A model generated the notes under the pieces. That model searched no databases. It was not told the DNA's origin and saw only the letters and a program-made list of their open reading frames with translations. A stretch of 63,004 nt of DNA from an uncultured Jannaschia sp. (GTDB lineage Bacteria; Pseudomonadota; Alphaproteobacteria; Rhodobacterales; Rhodobacteraceae). Shown one piece after another: positions 60,954-63,004 of the stretch. The DNA lies in contig CANLTZ010000020.1 in NCBI GenBank assembly GCA_947494145.1, forward strand, positions 1 to 63,004, given 5' to 3'. How positions within the stretch are numbered: the first letter of the stretch is position 1; every line of letters starts with the position of its first letter. Made by a program: the position numbers and the translations under genes.

Positions 60954-61979
60954 TTGGCCGACGAGAGCACGACCCTCGATACGTTGTCCGCCGCTCCCCC
61001 TGGTAGCCTGGGTTGGGCGCGCAGTCTTATCCGAGACATGATGGGGGCAGAGCCCGCACGCTTTACCGCGCCAGGTGGACGCAATCGGCGGTCGGTTCGT
61101 GTTTTGCTTGACGATGGACGGAGCGTTATCGCCACGCGCTGCGATGACCCGGTTCGAGCTGAGGCCGAGGCGGGTCTTCTGCAGTTCCTCGCCGCAGAAG
61201 GCGCACCCGTGCCCCGCGTATTGGGTCTGCGTGATGGGCTCTTGCTGCAATCCGATGCCGGGCGAAACCGACTCAGCTTCGTAATGCAAAAAGCCGATGC
61301 GGATACCCAGGTCGTGTTGGGACGCGCCGCCATGGCGGGGTTGCAGACTTGCCGCGCCGCCCTGGCCCGCCGCCCCGACTTGTTAGGGCGGCTTCCCGGG
61401 CTTGGTACCCGTCCCGGCTGGGCTGAGAATTTCGTCTCACGTCCGTTCTTTCTGTCCGGCGACTTGGGCATCGCGCCGCCGGACATCGACAGTGACATGG
61501 CTGCCCGCGCGCTGACCCGCCTGCCGGAGGCGTTCACCCGCTGGGATGCGCGGCTGGCCAATGCGGCCGCGCAGCCGGATGGCTCAGTCGTGTGGTTCGA
61601 CTGGCAGCTCTTCGGGCGCCGCGCGGGGGTTGAAGATTTGGGGTGGCTCATCGCGGATGATTGGTGGTCACTGGATGCCGCACGAAGTGAGGCGCTGCTT
61701 TCAGAGATCGTGCCCTTCGCGGAAGATCGTGTTCTGGCCCGGCGCGTAGCGCTCTTCGTCGGGGCGGCGCGGCTGGGCAAGATCCACGCCCGGATCGAGG
61801 CCGCGGGATGGGGCGATGCCGATGAGGCGTTGCGCCTGGACCTGATCGGCGCCGTGCCCGAGGTGGTCTTGGGCTTAAGCGCCCGGATGGCGGCTCTGGC
61901 GCGTGATGACACGCTCGTAGGTGGGCTGGCGGATTGGTTCGATGCGGCAGGTGCGGCGCTGCTGTCCCGGGCGGAGTGA
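60954..61979 (+). CDS. Aminoglycoside-phosphotransferase-like kinase-fold protein
   Basis: This product of 341 residues has the APH/choline-kinase layout: an N-lobe with VRVLLDDGRSVIATRCD, then a catalytic-loop-like TRWDARLANA followed by VVWFDWQLFGRRAGVEDLGW (magnesium-binding Asp). The usual catalytic-loop His is replaced (RWD for HxD), so activity is uncertain. I prefer TTG 60954, which has GGAGGG 9 nt upstream; ATG 60885 would add 23 residues without a ribosome-binding site. It is divergent from deoC. The substrate is unknown, and there is no sign that it acts on aminoglycosides. Confidence 0.65.
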   Translation: MADESTTLDTLSAAPPGSLGWARSLIRDMMGAEPARFTAPGGRNRRSVRVLLDDGRSVIATRCDDPVRAEAEAGLLQFLAAEGAPVPRVLGLRDGLLLQSDAGRNRLSFVMQKADADTQVVLGRAAMAGLQTCRAALARRPDLLGRLPGLGTRPGWAENFVSRPFFLSGDLGIAPPDIDSDMAARALTRLPEAFTRWDARLANAAAQPDGSVVWFDWQLFGRRAGVEDLGWLIADDWWSLDAARSEALLSEIVPFAEDRVLARRVALFVGAARLGKIHARIEAAGWGDADEALRLDLIGAVPEVVLGLSARMAALARDDTLVGGLADWFDAAGAALLSRAE

Positions 61980-62035
61980 TGGCGCGGGTGTGACGCGAAA
62001 GCGAGGCCTAGGTCCCAGCGGTTAAAGTAATTTCT

Positions 62036-62833
62036 TCACTCCGGCGTCCGAATGATCTTCGCGAATTTCTCAAAGCAGGACGGCGCCCCGGCGATGATGT
62101 GGCCGTCTTCCATCAAGCTTTGGGTGTCGGGGCGGATGGGTTCGACGAAGCCGCCCGCTTCGCGCACGATCAGGATACCGGCGGCGATGTCCCAATACTG
62201 CACGCCGCGTTCCCAATAGCCGTCATAGCGACCCGCGGCCACATAGGCGAGGTCGAGCGCCGCAGCGCCCCAGCGGCGCACGCCCGAGCAGACGGGCAGA
62301 AGACGACCCAAATCCTTGAGGGAGGCGGGCAGATACTTGCGCGCGCCGAAGGGCAGGCCGGTGGCATAGACCGTTTCGATCATGTCGGTGCGGCCTGAGA
62401 CGCGCAGCCGTGACCGGCTGTCAAGCCAGGCGCCCATGCCCTTCTCGGCCCAGAAAACTTCGTCCTTGGCGGGGTCATAAATCACGGCAGAGACGATTTC
62501 GCCCTTGTGTTCCAAGGCGATGGAAATGGCCCAGTGGGGCATGCCATGCAGAAAATTCGTCGTACCGTCCAAGGGATCAACGATCCAACGGCGCGTCGGG
62601 TCCTTGCCTGCCACGGGCTCGGATTCTTCGCCCAGCCAGCCATAGTTGGGGCGTGCTTCCATGAGGTCCTCGCGGATGACCTCTTCTGCGCGGCGGTCGG
62701 CGCGGCTGACGAAGTCGCCCGGGCCTTTGGAGGAGACCTGGAGGTTTTCGACTTCATTGAAATCTTTCAGAAGCCCACGGCCCGCTTTGCGGGCCGCCTT
62801 GATCATGATGTTGAGATTGGCGCTGCCTTGCAT
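62036..62833 (-). CDS. suhB: Inositol-1-monophosphatase family protein
   Basis: This 265-residue protein has the full metal-site pattern: DFVSRADRRAEE, WLGEESEPV, the WIVDPLDGTTNFLHG signature and VQYWDIAAGILIVREAGG. Size and start (QGSANLNIMIKAARKAG) match SuhB. The ATG at 62833 is 40-odd nt from the artefactual contig end, so its promoter is probably missing. Confidence 0.93.
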   Translation of the reverse strand: MQGSANLNIMIKAARKAGRGLLKDFNEVENLQVSSKGPGDFVSRADRRAEEVIREDLMEARPNYGWLGEESEPVAGKDPTRRWIVDPLDGTTNFLHGMPHWAISIALEHKGEIVSAVIYDPAKDEVFWAEKGMGAWLDSRSRLRVSGRTDMIETVYATGLPFGARKYLPASLKDLGRLLPVCSGVRRWGAAALDLAYVAAGRYDGYWERGVQYWDIAAGILIVREAGGFVEPIRPDTQSLMEDGHIIAGAPSCFEKFAKIIRTPE

Positions 62834-62875
62834 CTGTCGGGGCTCCGGTTTCGGTCCGTCGGGGCGTGTAGCGCA

Positions 62876-63004
62876 GGGGGGAACGGGGGGGGGGCCCCCC
62901 CCCCCCCCCGGCCCCCCCCCCCCCCCCCCAAAAAAAAAAAAAAAAAAAAACAAAAAACAAAAAAAGGGCGTGGCGGGACACCGGTCGTAGGGGGGGTGGG
63001 TGTG
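62876..63004. other. Homopolymer-rich contig end, probable assembly artefact
   Basis: Runs of G (about 62885-62894), C (62895-62909 and 62912-62929) and A (62930-62950), followed by further G-rich sequence, have no counterpart elsewhere in the window. I treat this as low-quality sequence at a contig edge and not as a biological repeat; frames reading through it (poly-Phe, poly-Gly, poly-Pro) are meaningless. Confidence 0.85.

Noticed and set aside
62754-63004. Frames rich in Phe, Gly, Pro or Lys at the right edge
   Set aside because: They translate the artefactual homopolymer runs.
1-63004. CRISPR array, phage genes or insertion sequences
   Set aside because: No regularly spaced direct repeats, transposase or phage structural genes were seen; only the edge fragment hints at a mobile element.

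Overview
The window looks like chromosomal backbone of an alphaproteobacterium of the Rhodobacteraceae (Roseobacter group). Support: high GC with strongly GC3-biased codons; dense operons with 1-4 nt stop/start overlaps; the flgE-flgK-flgL-flgI order; a two-domain aldehyde dehydrogenase like the ALDH16 described from Loktanella; DUF1523 and Hint-domain proteins; and uvrC, pgsA, moaD and moaE close together. The assignment is an inference from gene content. The last ~130 bases are homopolymer runs that look like a contig-end artefact.

Layout. 1-255: end of a probable integrated element, bounded by a 47-nt copy of the 3' part of tRNA-Thr(CGT), a classic att site. 323-11158 (minus): one very tight operon, tamA-tamB-pqiA-pqiA-pqiB-pqiC, which joins an outer-membrane/AsmA-like bridge system with an MCE lipid-transport system. 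11348-12958: phospholipase D-like protein. 13060-17340 (plus): the Anbu-associated cluster (circularly permuted ATP-grasp, a small membrane protein, alpha-E, transglutaminase, Anbu proteasome homologue). 17384-21956: LolD/FtsX-type exporter with a CrtC/AttH lipocalin and a flavin-oxidase-like protein. 22012-27830: motB, flgE, flgK, flgL, flgI. 28086-30752: S49 peptidase, a 53-residue zinc-ribbon microprotein, Na/Ca exchanger, short-chain reductase. 31072-35501: uvrC, two small accessory genes, pgsA, moaD, moaE. 35536-42609: Hint protein, divergent SDR, TspO-like protein, orphan peptide-binding protein, lipoprotein, DUF2975/HTH pair, IMPACT-family protein, M20 deacylase.

42739-50526 (plus) is a nine-gene run of mostly unrecognised proteins around an AAA+ ATPase: a coiled-coil protein, membrane proteins, an exported protein and soluble proteins, many translationally coupled. 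It is the best candidate in this window for an undescribed system. 50546-56215 (minus) is a complete mrpABCDEFG cation/proton antiporter operon. It is divergent from a LysR gene whose product is OxyR-like but lacks both redox cysteines; the shared promoter region carries one exact and one near-exact OxyR-type ATAG-N7-CTAT motif.

57384-62833: a 52-residue candidate membrane microprotein, a two-domain aldehyde dehydrogenase next to deoC (deoxyribose breakdown), a kinase-like phosphotransferase and suhB.

How the genes fit together: most of the window concerns the cell envelope (Tam/Pqi lipid bridges, ABC-lipocalin export, flagellar rod/hook, Mrp antiporter, phospholipid synthesis). Smaller parts deal with DNA repair, molybdopterin synthesis and deoxyribose catabolism. 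No CRISPR array, rRNA, complete tRNA or insertion sequence was seen.
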